In this document: positions 34,630 through 45,895 of the stretch, in pieces
Layout of the letters: every line of letters starts with the position of its first letter
Position numbering within the stretch: position 1 is the first letter of the stretch
Assembly (NCBI RefSeq): GCF_921293095.1
Contig: NC_060252.1
Coordinates: 78,388,866 to 78,452,865, forward strand
From: Ischnura elegans
Taxonomy: Eukaryota; Arthropoda; Insecta; Odonata; Coenagrionidae
Length of the DNA stretch: 64,000 bases
Reading direction: 5' to 3'
Translations under genes and position numbers: made by a program
Notes under the pieces: model-generated
The model's input: the letters and a program-made list of their open reading frames with translations, nothing else
What the model was told of the DNA's origin: nothing
Databases searched by the model: none

Positions 34630-37600
34630 ATCGAATAAAAAAATATTCTGAAGTAGAAACTCGTTCTGAGAATTAGGATAGGTTAACGCAACGCTGGGGA
34701 TTAATGGGTTAAACAGTGGTTAATTGTCCCAAAAATTGTATACATAAACAAATATTAATCATACCTATAACATTATAAATATTTAACAATTTTTATCTCT
34801 TTATGTAATCATTATCAATTGTATGCCTACCATACGGTTAACAAATACAAAAAGTCATAAAACTGAGAAGCATTTATATTCTTCATGCATGCTCATTAAA
34901 TGGCATTGGCATCAGCATGATAAAAGAGGAAGAATATGACATAAATGAAAACAATGAACTTGCCAGGATAATATTATCGAATAGACGATATTAGGGAAAA
35001 TAAACTCGGTACAGGTTTTACTAGAGGGAGAATTTAGATTACAGAGTAATAAAATAAGCAAAGTTTGATTCGTTCTCATCCTGGTCCATTTACAATATCT
35101 TGAAAATCGCGCTGTTTAACAATCACGGCCCCCCATAATCCCCAGGGGGGTCAAGAGAGTCGGTATGCCCCTAAGGGTCTCCAAGACGCATCTTAACGTC
35201 ATTAAAGGCGAAGAAGGGGTAGGAAAATGATAATGGCTTAGACCCGAAAAGTCTCCGGAAAAAACCCTGTTAACAATATGCTAGGCTGGAAAAGCATGAC
35301 GCTTTATAACTCTAGGGCTTAGCAAAATTAGATTTTACTTTAAATAAAATAATATGACTCAGAGACGCCAACAAATTTTGGTAGTAAAAACTTGAGGTGC
35401 ATAAATTAAAGCTTTAGACCTGTTGTATATTTCTATTAGTGCAAATGATCAATTGGGGATATACATTGTAACTTTAATGGAGACTAAATTCTTAGGAAAC
35501 ATTTTTTGGCGAAAGTTATGATCGATATTTTGGATTAACATTCTTGAACTTCGTGAACGAGGTGATGAAATTCAATTATAAGAAACAATTGGATAATTTA
35601 AATAACAAAGAAGACTTCAATTCCATACGTACCATATATGTATTTCTCTCTAACCTCTTTTGGAAATCTACCCTTACTGTTTTAGAAATAAAAACCAGAA
35701 ATCTGACTCTTCCTTTTCAAATCCCTCCTCTCTCCCTATTACCTAATTCACAATTTCCAGGCATCTCATTAAACACCCTAAGATTTTGAAGTTAGATAAC
35801 GGGAAGTTATGACAACTTCAAAGCTATTGCGGGTAAGACCATCAGAAAAATTCAACGTACTTTGGCATCACATCTAGTATCCCGATCTCTGGCGAGTTGA
35901 AATCACATATTACTAAACCTAATGAAATTACAATTTACACCTATTAGCATGGAAAACATTTTGTCAATAAAAATTAATTTTGCAATGGGGATACCTCGAT
36001 CAACTTTCACCGCTAAAATCTGGCAATTAAAATGAATTCTTACTTTGTTTATTGCATACATCACTCCAAGTTCGGTGAAAATCGAACAACTCAAGATTAA
36101 TCGAAGATGGATTTGACAAGGAATTACATATATCTATTAGTCAATTATTCTTATGCAGGGAATATGTCTATGCATGGAAATATTTTATGTGTGTAGCGTT
36201 CCGTCCTCAAATGGGATGAGATGTGAGCTGGAGGAAAGAAAAGTGGGTTGAGGAAATGCGGTTTGATACGAGACGTTTTTAAATTATTTCTGGCGATTTA
36301 CTCAAATTTTGGCAATAGATGGGCATTTCCTCGCAGTGACATCGGGTATTCTTTACAAATAATCAATGAAGCAAAAATCTTTAAACTTGTTCAAAAATTA
36401 TATTTATCGTTTTTTTAGATAACTGGTAACAACCCCCACTTAAAGTTTCAAATAAAGTTGCCTGTTAGGTGGCCTAATTTAAAAAATTAAAATAAGCCGC
36501 AAAATTACGAAGTCGGAAAAGAATCAATTTTAATTGTTTATATCTATTATGAATGTAACATTAATTCAAAATTATCCCACGGATATGTTTATAGCTCTTA
36601 TTACAAAGTGGTTTTTAAAGTTAAACTAATTTTACCTGTAGTTTATATGCCGCCAGAAAATTGAATAATTCACAAAAACGACCAAATATTCACGGAGTAT
36701 ATGCCGAATATATGAGTATTTTTACCTTACTAATAATAGCGAAAATTTGTTTCCCTTTTTGTATGAGCTGATCGGGTTCGATAAAAAATAACCACCGTAT
36801 TTTTACTACGTCTTCCAAGATCTAGAATATTCTGAAAAACTTGAAAATTAAAAATTAAATTTGAGCGATGAAAATCCAATGAAAACAAAATAATCCCAAT
36901 CAAAAATCCAATATTCAAAAACTACACGTTTTAAAAAATAGATGTCGATAAACACACTTCCATATGACGCAAACTAATTATACTCTCGATAGAATCGAAA
37001 TCCTGACCATACTACTTCCGTGCCACTACCATCGCTTTGACCGCTACACCACCTTGCCCATAATTACTACGATATGTAAGTTACCAACTATAACCACTCT
37101 CATGACCTAGATTTACACACTATTGGAGACACATTATACTTTCGCCAGTAAAACCACACTTTCGCATCGATGTGATCGTGATATAGCTAATTCTATTGCT
37201 CCTACGTCGTCTTCCGAAGGTTAACGATCAATTTCAACTTAATTTTTATCATATGGCATAAACAACACAAGTTACTTGAGAAATAACTTTACTCACCATT
37301 AAACCACGGTCTTGTCTTCGGTAAATTCCAACATGTGGGCATCTGGTGACATGATGATATCAGGAAAACAAAAATAAATCGAAAAACATTCCCTAAACTT
37401 CCTAAATCGCGAAGATGCCTTCACTCACGTTCTAAACCAGGAACATTACAAAAGAGAATCCTCAACTTTGTCTGTAGATGTATTGTCACCGACCGCGTAT
37501 TTAAATGGGTTAACAAAAGTCGCCACTCGCGTCGCTGACGGACAAAGTGATACGAGTTTCACGGAGAAATAAGGAATAATTAAGGGTGTTAACCGAAATT

Positions 37601-38460
37601 TATATTCATGACGATGTGATCTATCTGATTCATAACTTTTCAATGCCATTCCTCAATATAATTACAAACATTATAACGCAGAATATTGGAAATATGTGGA
37701 TCGCATTGCACTCCACCACGCCGCGGGCATTTTTGAAAACCGAATAAAATGCTACCGAAGTGGCAACATAAATCAGCCTTCTCTGGGGTGGAATTGGACC
37801 TCCTCTCCGCAGTCCCCTTGCTCTAAACTTTATTCACGTTTTTCGCCGATTAAAACGCCATCCAGTGTCAGTTTTGAAGCGAACCGCCAATTTAAAAAGC
37901 TCGCCTTCCACTCAAATGCTCATGACATCAGATACAATGCCCACTGATGATTGGTAGAGAACGTACGGGATTCGCAACTTAAGTAAATAAGAAATTATTG
38001 ATTTAAATACAATTCTGTCATTTTTCTTCCCTTATTTAAAGCATCCCAAAAACAATTCATATAGCAGCCCAAAAAGTGCGTCCTACATGCATAAATAAAC
38101 CATCCTTGAAATTGTTAGGACCGTAACAGCTTAGTAAAAAATAGCTTTCCATTGGACAGTTCAGCTAATTATTAATGCTTTGCATATTATTGTTGGATAA
38201 TACACCCATTACTACGAAAATTTCGATGCACACGTACCTTTCTTGCATTCTACCCTTCTTGTTTGGGCGTTTTCCAGCAGTGGATTTTTTCCAATAAGGA
38301 CGAAAGTCAATATCCTTAGGTTTTTCCCACGTTTGCTCACATCTTTTTACACTTGGTAAATGGTAAATTTGTTAACTTATAATGTTGTTTGTTGATTGCA
38401 AATCGTGCTTCTTTGTCTCTTTTGATATAATTGACTGTATGTAATTCCTAGAGCAACTTG
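34630..38460. other. AT-rich intergenic DNA
   Basis: No gene, TIR pair or tandem array was recognised. Short ORFs at 35544, 36730, 37446 and 37696 carry no recognisable features. Confidence 0.45.
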
Positions 38461-38469
38461 ACAATGTAT

Positions 38470-38575
38470 TTAGCTGCGATAATTTAATGTATGGCGAGGG
38501 TTAGATAGAAGATGGGACTTTCTAGTCCCAATCTCGCCCAATAAAGACGTATTATTATTATTACTCCAAACACTT
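38470..38575 (+). repeat. LINE-like 3' terminus with (ATT)n tail
   Basis: The segment GGGACTTTCTAGTCCC (a perfect short palindrome) is followed by CAATCTCGCCCAATAAAGAC and a TATTATTATTATTA microsatellite. This arrangement of stem, AATAAA and trinucleotide tail is typical of LINE 3' ends. No coding part is attached. Confidence 0.5.
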
Positions 38576-40955
38576 TTTTTTCTACCTTTGCCATGAAAGG
38601 TCATTACTGCCCTAGTTATCTGAAAGAATTGTGCATGTCTGGTGAGAGCTAACCAACGCGATCGCGTTTGCATTAATTGCACTCCCACATAACTGCTCGT
38701 GTATTGCGGGACCACCTAAATGTGGCTGATTGCTTGTTGGGAAGAAATACCTTTTCCCACACACCATAAAGATTTTTCGAAGGTATCGCGTAGATGTAGA
38801 AGCTACACTCTGTTATCTACAAATAGCATATCTAAGTGTGCCTGAATCTATATTTTAGCGGATCATAACTATTGGTCGAGACCAGAAATGGCATGTGGAT
38901 CTCAGCACTGCCGCAATCTTGTCTGTGATTTATGAAAAATGCATCGATCAAGCTTTCACGTCTTTCGGCGAGTTCTACCTCTTATCATCATATGAGGTAC
39001 TTCATAAGTTTATCAAAGCGGCGGCATCCTTAACGATGAGTAGAATATTTTTGATAATATATAAACAGTAGTCCAAATAGTTATAAGTGATAAAATATTT
39101 AACAGTAGTAGTTCATAAAAATGCAGTCTGCAACAAATATTCTTGAATGAAACATGAAATAACTCCTCAGGGAACTTTGTATGTATGTGGTCCTTATTTG
39201 AAAAAAAAATACTGGGATTAACTTTGAAAATGGCGCATAGAGTTCAAAAATCGGTCGGATTAATAAAAACTAGCCAGGAATATTACAAGTTCTTATAACT
39301 CTAATCATTATAAGATACGTCTTCTTCTCTACACAATATTTCTAAGCAAATTTCGCATCTCGTTTCCATTTTTTCGTCATTTATGATACAGTTTAATTCT
39401 TATCTCTTTCTGCCTGGCACTTGAATTTGGTCTCTTCAAAAACTTGTAAATCGACTTAAAGGCCTTATCCTATCCTGACGTTGTTTCCGACTTCAGTCCA
39501 GATGCCTACGGGATTAATTTATCTTAACAACTTCGCTCCATTGAAATTCAGATACTCATGATTCCTGCACATGAGCTAGTTTTCGTCATTAACTCAGTTT
39601 TTTAGTTCTCTTCTTTGCCCCATTATCTGTTTTAACTCGTCAGTAAAACACTCTTTTTTTGACTAACGCCTTTCCTTGCTCTTTATTTCTCCCGCTGACG
39701 GCAAGATATCATTTTCATGGAACTCCAATCTCCCTCAACGTTATTGCAATCACCTTTATCGAGAAAAGAAGTTAAAACATATTATGGGAGATATATTACC
39801 CAACAGTTAGGAATATGAATTCGTTTTTCGTCGTACAATGGAGGCATAAAATAAATGATAGGTGGAAATCAGCATTAATAATACCTCAACACGCACTTCT
39901 TTTTTTATTTTTATAGGCAGAAAATAACAACTAATAGTAAAAATACTAAAATATCAATATCCTGTCATCTATTTGTTAAATTGAACAAATATGTATAGGT
40001 ATAGTAAATATAAAGACAGCCCATTTAGCTGCGTTTCAAAAACACATTCCTAGTCACTTTAAGAGAACTCTACACAAAAATGTGACCCATAAAATTGATA
40101 TCTACTATGCTGGTTCCTCCTGTATCTTTAGATAAATCATAGGTGAAATAATAATACACAACGCCCATATTTTAAACTGTTTATTGAAAAGGTACCTGCA
40201 ACCAATCATCTATACATGAAATCGTGCAGGTAATGACATTCGATAGTTGTACTCAGCAAAGTCAGTTAATATTTTTAAACACATTTTCCGTATTTTAATA
40301 AAAATAAAATTCTCCTACAACCACATCAATAGGTAACATATTTCACAAAAATATGGCTAAAGGCACCTGAAAGCATGACTTCGACTTGTACTTGGACTAA
40401 GTTCGGCTGGAATGGTAAATATGTGCTTAATATTTCCAGACTCAGTGAGCCTAGCTCTTACAGAACAAATTCCATTTCTACTTCACTCATAATCTAATGA
40501 ATCAAAGGTGAGTCAAAATAATCAACATGGTAGACAAAATTTATCGCGGAATTTAGGTTTGAAAAACATACGATGGTCAAAACCTTGGTCAAGCATGATT
40601 TTTCTTCTATTCCATTATGAAAGTGTATGAAAAAGGTACAGTAATAGAACAAGAATATGCAAAATATTTAAAAAAAAAAAAACACTTGAAAAAAATTATA
40701 TTACAAAGCGCGTGATATCACGGCTCATTTGTACTCTATAAAATAGAAGGTTAGAACTTGTTTTCCCTCCTCTGTCCCATATAACTAATCATATTCATCT
40801 CAGGCATAATAAAAACGACCATCGGGGAAGGCGAAAAGTATACATTTTTTCAAGAAACAGAATCGTTCTTCAGCAAATGGACATCACAAATGGTTGATAT
40901 TGTATTTTTCATTCCAATTACGAGTTATATACCTCTTATTTTCGTGCCCCTCCTC
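38576..40955. other. AT-rich intergenic DNA
   Basis: Nothing was recognised apart from the 39933-40050 duplicate (listed separately). This is the 3' flank of gene C. Confidence 0.45.
39933..40050. repeat. Segment duplicated at 42590-42710
   Basis: It shares blocks AGTAAAAATACTAAAATA, TCAATATCC...CATC and the exact ATAAAGACAGCCCATTTAGCTGCG with 42600-42690. In both places sequence resembling the 3' end of gene C lies further right, so an ancient larger duplication is likely. Confidence 0.65.
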
Positions 40956-40959
40956 TCCC

Positions 40960-41637
40960 CCCAATTGTCCGAATGACCTCCGACCTTTGATCACTTCTCG
41001 TACTGCATCCATTCACGAACATTGCCACCAGATTTGCAATTCTAGTGCTTGTGCTTGTGTTTGTGCCAGTGTCCCTCTTCACCCTTGTTCCTCAACTTCC
41101 TCTCGTCCGCCTCCTCCTCTTCCCCGCCGTCCTTGTGTCCTCCTCCCTTCGCCCACCCCGCGCATTTCCGTGTTCCTTCCACAAGCATTGCCATTAAGTT
41201 CTGCGATGACGCAAGTCTAGTGCTGGTCGCCCTTTTTGCTCTCCACTCCTTCCCTTCATCCCTTCTGCCCTCTTCTTTTTGCCCACTCCTCGTTATCCCC
41301 GTTTTCCATCCACTATCATTGCCATCAGGTTCTGCGATTCTAGTGCTTGTGCTTGTGTTTGTGCCAGTGGCCCTCGTCGCCCTTCTTCCTCCACTTCTTC
41401 TCGTTCGCCTCCTCCTCTTCCCCGCCGTCCTTGTGTCCTCCTCCCTTCGCCCACCCCGCGCATTTCCGTGTTCCTTCCACAAGCATTGCCATTAAGTTCT
41501 GCGATGACGCAAGTCTAGTGCTGGTCGCCCTTTTTGCTCTCCACTCCTTCCCTTCATCCCTTCTGCCCTCTTCTTTTTGCCCACTCCTCGTTATCCCCGT
41601 TTTCCATCCACTATCATTGCCATCAGGTTCTGCGATT
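40960..41637 (-). repeat. 298-bp tandem duplications of the gene C 3' end
   Basis: The stop-proximal segment CTAGTGCTTGTGCTTGTG occurs at 41042, 41340 and 41638, exactly 298 bp apart. Each unit holds about 115 nt of the last coding codons (minus strand, ending in HWHKHKHKH and a stop) and about 180 nt of 3' flank. The copy at 41638 is attached to the intact exon; the other two are downstream duplicates. Each unit also contains an internal sub-repeat (TCGCAGAAC...ATGGCAATG) used twice. A partial fourth unit lies at about 40960-41041. Confidence 0.85.
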
Positions 41638-42198
41638 CTAGTGCTTGTGCTTGTGTTTGTGCCAGTGGCCCTCGTCGCCCTTCTTCCTCCACTTCTTCTC
41701 GTTCGCCTCCTCCTCTTCCCCGCCGTCCTTGTGTCCTCCTCCCTTCGCCCACTCCGCGTATTCTCCGTGTTCCTTCTTGCCCTTCTTCTCCTTCTCCGCG
41801 TATCCCTTGTGGCTCTCCTTGTGTCCCTTCTTGTGGTGAACCTCCTCCTCCCCGTCCTCCTCCTCCTCGTACTCCCCCATCTTCCCCTCCTTCCCCTCCT
41901 GGTGCTCCTCGTCCCAGAACTCGTCGTCCTTCTTGTACTCTTCCTTTCGTATCTTTCGTTCGAATCCTTTCATCGAGTTCCCTTTTTCGTGTCCCGCTTC
42001 CGTTTCGAACTCGGACTCTTTCCCCCCCTCTTCCTCGTGGTGTTCCTTGTGGTATTCCTCCTCCTCTTCCTCGCCTCCCTTCTTGTGCTCGTCCTCCTCC
42101 TCGTAGAAGCTCTCGTCGTGTTCCTCTTCCTCCTTCCCCTTCTTCCCCTCTTCGTGCTCGTGTTCTTCCTTCTCGCCTTTGCCGCCCTTCTTATTCTC
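41638..42198 (-). CDS. Gene C terminal exon (DUF4779-like, Glu/Lys/His-rich)
   Basis: The exon has 186 codons plus a stop, from a textbook acceptor (CTCTTTCCTTTCCAG, then GAG) at 42198/42199. The protein starts ENKKGGKGEKEEHEHEEG. It has acidic runs, then a block reading MKGFERKIRKEEYKKDDEFWDEEH that aligns with gene A's block TKGFHNVYHKDEYHKKHEFYDEDH, then HHKKGHKESHKGYAEKEKKGKK. It ends in GHWHKHKHKH. It is more acidic than genes A and B. Phase 0 at the acceptor matches the phase-0 donor of the exon at 49237, which also has the signal peptide this exon lacks. The product would be a secreted paralogue of A and B of about 307 residues. Confidence 0.75.
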   Translation of the reverse strand, partial: ENKKGGKGEKEEHEHEEGKKGKEEEEHDESFYEEEDEHKKGGEEEEEEYHKEHHEEEGGKESEFETEAGHEKGNSMKGFERKIRKEEYKKDDEFWDEEHQEGKEGKMGEYEEEEDGEEEVHHKKGHKESHKGYAEKEKKGKKEHGEYAEWAKGGGHKDGGEEEEANEKKWRKKGDEGHWHKHKHKH

Positions 42199-42374
42199 CT
42201 GGAAAGGAAAGAGTATTTATAGACACAGAGGAAATCTATACATGTACTATAAAACGCACTTCCGACTGTTGACTGACTAAAAAGAAAAAGAAAATTCACC
42301 AACTCATTATTAACCTTGTGGTATTCCATTGTAAGTTTTCTTGTATATTTCACCATTACTTATACCACTACTTT

Positions 42375-42428
42375 TTTACACAACGCGACCCGGGTTTCGA
42401 TGACTTATCATCATCTTCAGGCGTAAAA
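42375..42428 (-). ncRNA. Hammerhead ribozyme (type I), left arm, intact core
   Basis: On the minus strand the core CTGAAGA (42414-42420) is followed by one extra U. Next come stem II GATGA/TCATC with a TAAG loop, GAAA (42395-42398), and the self-complementary stem III ACCC/GGGT. C17 is at 42387 and cleavage is predicted just after it. Helix I pairs ACGC (42421-42424) with GCGT (42383-42386), then TTTT with AAAA across a bulge. All invariant core bases are present. The orientation is the same as gene C, so it would be transcribed in that intron. Confidence 0.7.
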
Positions 42429-42448
42429 TAATATGATAAACGCCATAA

Positions 42449-42501
42449 TTTACGCCTGAAGATGATGATAACTCATCGAAACCCTGGTCACATTATGTAA
42501 A
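42449..42501 (+). ncRNA. Hammerhead ribozyme, right arm, decayed
   Basis: The core CTGAAGA (42456-42462), stem II GATGA/TCATC, GAAA (42478-42481), a short stem III ACC/GGT and C17 (42489) are all kept. In helix I the bases after the cleavage site changed from GCGT to ACAT, which breaks two pairs next to the scissile site. Activity is therefore doubtful. Confidence 0.55.
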
Positions 42502-42589
42502 TAAGTAGCGGTATAAGTAATAGTGAAATATCCAAGTAAACTTATTGACTGACTGACTGATTCATACAAATGTTCAGACAATGTTCAGC

Positions 42590-42780
42590 AAATACCCATT
42601 ACTGGTAAAAATACTAAAATACTAATATCCAGCCATCGATTCGTTAATATCAAAGGAATATAAAGACAGCCCATTTAGCTGCGCTTCTTAAACTCCTGTT
42701 ACTCCCTCGACTTCTTCCACGAGCAATGCCATTAAGTTCTGCTATTAATCATTTCTAGTGTTTGTGTCAGTGTAGGTACT
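42590..42780. repeat. Second copy of the 39933 segment plus gene C 3'-end relic
   Basis: 42600-42690 matches 39933-40050. 42705-42775 then resembles the 298-bp unit (GCAATGCCATTAAGTTCTGC, then CTAGTG and TTTGTGTCAGTG). It is a diverged remnant of the terminal-exon region, placed upstream of the real exon. Confidence 0.6.
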
Positions 42781-42794
42781 TCGTCGCTTTGCAG

Positions 42795-43090
42795 AAACGA
42801 AATACGACAAAATGTCGTAGAATCGGCCCCCTCTAAAATCGTCTGAAACCCTAGGAAAATTGTCGAAACACTGAATTTTCTATCCATTACAGTGTTGACA
42901 ACTATCTCTATGCCGCTACTTTTTGGGGGTATTTGGGGTGAACGAGGCGAGATACGACAAAACTTTTTGGAATCGACTCTCTCTTAAAATCTCTGTCATC
43001 CTAGGGAAAATGTCGAGAGACTAAATTTTCCATTACAGTTTTGCCAACTGTTTCTGCAAGTCTACTTTTGGGGGTATTGCGGGCTGTCCA
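42795..43090. repeat. 150-bp tandem dimer
   Basis: Two diverged units, with AATACGACAAAA at 42801 and GATACGACAAAA at 42951, repeat the same order of blocks: TCCTAGGRAAAATGTCGA-like, CTGAATTTTC, ATTACAGT and TTTTTGGGGGTATT. Function unknown. Confidence 0.75.
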
Positions 43091-43493
43091 AAAATCGATG
43101 GTATTGAGGAATTTGATCGTCATGGAGAAGTTTTTTAGTAGCACCAAAGTCATTTGGCAGCCATTAGTCCACACCTTGTAACAGATATCTTGGAAGCCAA
43201 GAACTGTTTAGTATTCCTAAGATTCTATTTTAGTAGGTTAGATATGACCGGAAAAAACTATCCTCAAGGAAACAACGGCAAATAGCAATTGTTATTGTCG
43301 ATGGAATCCTTGGAACGAATGGATGGAGTGCATAGCAATTATTTGCATCATCTGCGTAAAATGTGACGCAAAATGAATTCAATTAGTATTTACCGTGAAA
43401 ACCTCGTTCAGAAAGGCAAAACACAATGTGATATTTATGTAGAAAATGTACAATAATCAATACAGCATACTCGCACTCAGAACCTCTTCAGTA

Positions 43494-43755
43494 CAGTGGC
43501 GTAACTATGGAGGGGATGAGAGGATAGATCCCCCCAAAAGCCTCATAGAAATTTAAAAAAATATTGAAAACTATGGTCTAGTTTTGAAATTTAATAACTG
43601 CATCTGCTCAAGTTAAATTTTTAGTGCAAAAACGATGTAAAATTTATTTCCAGGCATGACACTTTTCAAAAAGTTTCGCGGGCCCCCGTTGCCTGGAGGG
43701 TCGCCACCCCGAGTCATTCCATCCCCCCCAAAGGATACACCTAGTTACGCCACTG
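43494..43755. mobile_element. hAT-type MITE with 14-bp TIR and 8-bp duplication
   Basis: The perfect TIR CAGTGGCGTAACTA is at both ends. It is flanked by CTTCAGTA (43486-43493) and CTTCGGTA (43756-43763), an 8-bp duplication with one difference. It is 262 bp long, has no transposase, and lies in the gene C intron. Confidence 0.85.
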
Positions 43756-44045
43756 CTTCGGTATATTATTGTTACAGCTTATGCATAAGCCGCATACAAA
43801 GGCAATGTTTAGTACAATCCAAGCTTAAACTGTTAACTTAGCGTCACACCCGTATGTTTTCCAGTTAAATATTTAAACGTATTTTGAAAAATGATAGGAA
43901 ATCGCAGTCATTTTTTTGTGGAGTGTCAGGCTTTTCCATTCATTAAAAAAAATTACAGGCCTAGCCATATTTTTATTACACGCTTTCTCTAAACTTGCTT
44001 CGTCTGTCTATTTGTCGGTTTCAATAGCAAAACATTGCCTTTGTA

Positions 44046-44344
44046 TAGTATTTAGACAAGGCGACCGACAGCTGAGGTCATTTTCGTAATTAAGGAAGAG
44101 TTTGGAAGGAAGGATCGAGAGAAACCCGGGCGTCGGCATTAGCCTGCTCTCAACGAAAGGCGCTAAGAGGACCGCGACTTAACGTCCCATCCGACGGACG
44201 GAATGCTGTGCTTGAAATGTCCTCCACACAACATTCAAGCAGGGATCAGGCAGTCTCTGACAATTCTCTTCCACCGCTGGGATTCGAACCCTAGCCCATG
44301 GGGTGAGAAGCCAACACTCTAGCCACCACGCCAACCCGATCCCC
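44046..44344 (-). mobile_element. tRNA-derived SINE with 16-bp target duplication
   Basis: It is flanked by exact 16-bp copies of AAACATTGCCTTTGTA (44030-44045 and 44345-44360). On the minus strand the head carries an A-box-like TGGCGTGGTGGC (44322-44333) and a perfect B box GGTTCGAATCCC (44279-44290) at tRNA spacing. The body contains GGATGGGACGTTAAGTCG, similar to conserved central domains I know from invertebrate SINEs. RNA polymerase III would transcribe it; an autonomous LINE would supply the reverse transcriptase. Confidence 0.85.
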
Positions 44345-44730
44345 AAACATTGCCTTTGTACGCGACTTATCCATATACGTTAACAACAATACACCGATAA
44401 AGCGATGGAATCTTAAAATTAATTTCTAACTCACTTCTCATAATTTCAAGAAATTTAACACACTTGCTAGCTTCTGATGACAAAATTCAATAATTATAAT
44501 CAATCAGTTGAAATTTTTTCCGAGTTAGTTTCTTCTAGAACCTTTGACCCTAAAAGTTGTCGGAGGAAATGAGTTCAAGCCCAATCCATCCCGAAATTTT
44601 GTTTTTTAAATTCTAACTTTTTTATATTCTAGAATCAATTAGCAGTATAAAAAAATAAAATAAAAACAGATTTGAAAAAATTGAATGCATTTAAAGTAAA
44701 AAATATGCTTTTTTTTAACCTTGCTCTCTT

Positions 44731-45015
44731 TTAGTTAGCAAAACACTTTTGGGATTTCCCTCCGCTCCTCTGTTTGGATGGCACCAATGTATTCCCTCTG
44801 ATTCTGGTGTCTTTTTCACAGTGATCTGGGTCAGATTCCAAATAAAAACGACCAGCATGGTCAGGAAACGTTAATGCCACCAAAGCAGTGACGCGAAGAC
44901 ATATTCCAAACATTTTTAACAGTAACCACGACGATAGATGCATAGATAATAAAAGAGTACGGCTGTTGATTGCCTGGTTAACATATCCACGTTGCCTGCT
45001 ATGCATTGAACTCAA
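44731..45015 (-). other. 94-codon ORF of unknown nature
   Basis: The minus-strand ORF has a hydrophobic stretch (SSWLLLKMFGICLRVTALVAL), then a polar tail with a DPDHCEKD segment. I do not recognise a family. It could be an exon, a retrocopy fragment or chance. It lies inside the gene C intron. Confidence 0.25.
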
Positions 45016-45192
45016 AACAACTATGAATATATAGTAAAATAGAATGGCAAATAAAATTCTGGATTATTCGACGAAATAGTTGCAAGAAATGGTTGATGCA
45101 GTAGATAAATGGTGCTAGAATATTATGGCATTATGATTAATCACAAGTAATGTGGTTTTCTAAAGTATTGCAAGCAAGGAATGGGGGAGCAT

Positions 45193-45895
45193 GAGTAAGA
45201 ATGAGGTGATTTAAGGATCATTATGTACGTGCTTTAAGGAAAGGCTAAGAAAGAATATTAACTGTAGAGTAGCGCTTTTTGATTTGTGAATGTGGTCGTT
45301 GAGAAAGAGGAAATAAAATGCTGGAGACCATCGAAACGTGGGAATGGAGGAAAATGAAGAAGGTGAAGTGGTTTCCTGGAATCAAGGTGAAGTGGACCGA
45401 GAGGAAGACCAAAGACGCGGGAAGACTATTTTTACTCATTCAAGACGCAATTTTGAATGGGATAATTTACTTATACTGTAGAAATATTTTAATTACAATA
45501 AAGTTACTAATAAGCTGGTGTAAATAATTTGATATATTATATGTCTCAATATTTCAGTATTTGCTCAAGATTCTTAGTGACTCCCTAAAGTAATTATTTT
45601 TTCCCCAGCCCAATAAACCACCATCTACAGAATCTCTTGTTCACTAATGTGCGGTCTCAATAATTTCTCTTCCCTGTGTGTACATTACATGATGGTCGAT
45701 GAGAGTAAACTTCTAGATGAGATGTGGAAGAGACAAAGGATTTGGATGGCGCGAGTAGGTACTGATTGGGGAGAGAATGTCAACACCAATGTTCGGGGGA
45801 ATAATGTTAGGAAAGCGAGGGGGCGGAAGTAAGAGAATACCATTAATAGATAGAATGAAAAGGAGTAGGCCTCATTGTAAATCAAAAAGGAAATT
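45193..45895 (+). pseudogene. RTE-like LINE 3' part split by a repeat
   Basis: 45193-45427 matches the region around WSVAL...MWSLRKR...MEENEEG of the family. 45686-45895 matches the MVDESKLLDEMWKRQRIWMARV block and the C-terminal RKRGGRK...RMKRSRPHCK block. The insert at 45428-45680 also occurs at 46569. Many frameshifts. Confidence 0.7.
45428..45680. repeat. Repeat inserted in the LINE, shorter copy
   Basis: It shares CATTCAAGACGCAATT exactly with the copy at 46569, plus a series of later blocks (ATACTGTAGAAATATTTT-, CTAATAAGC-, CTCAATATTTC-, AGATTCTTA-like). It lacks about 100 bp present in the other copy. No TIR was found. Confidence 0.7.

Larger units (their letters stand above)
42329..42545. 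repeat. Inverted repeat with a hammerhead in each arm
   Basis: The left arm 42329-42427 and right arm 42447-42545 are reverse complements of about 98 bp with few differences, around a 19-bp centre. Each arm, read outward, holds a hammerhead core and about 45 bp of shared downstream sequence. The differences are mostly C/T and G/A changes at CpG in the right arm. It lies in the gene C intron, about 130 bp upstream of the terminal exon. Confidence 0.85.

Noticed and set aside
41049-42272. Plus-strand ORFs of 148-291 codons over the gene C 3' region
   Set aside because: They are Leu/Val/Pro-rich shadows of the minus-strand Glu/Lys codons and the 298-bp repeats. They cross repeat boundaries without any domain.
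44120-44140. GAAACCCGGGCGTC, similar to the hammerhead 3' block
   Set aside because: There is no CTGANGA upstream, and the sequence is explained by the SINE body.
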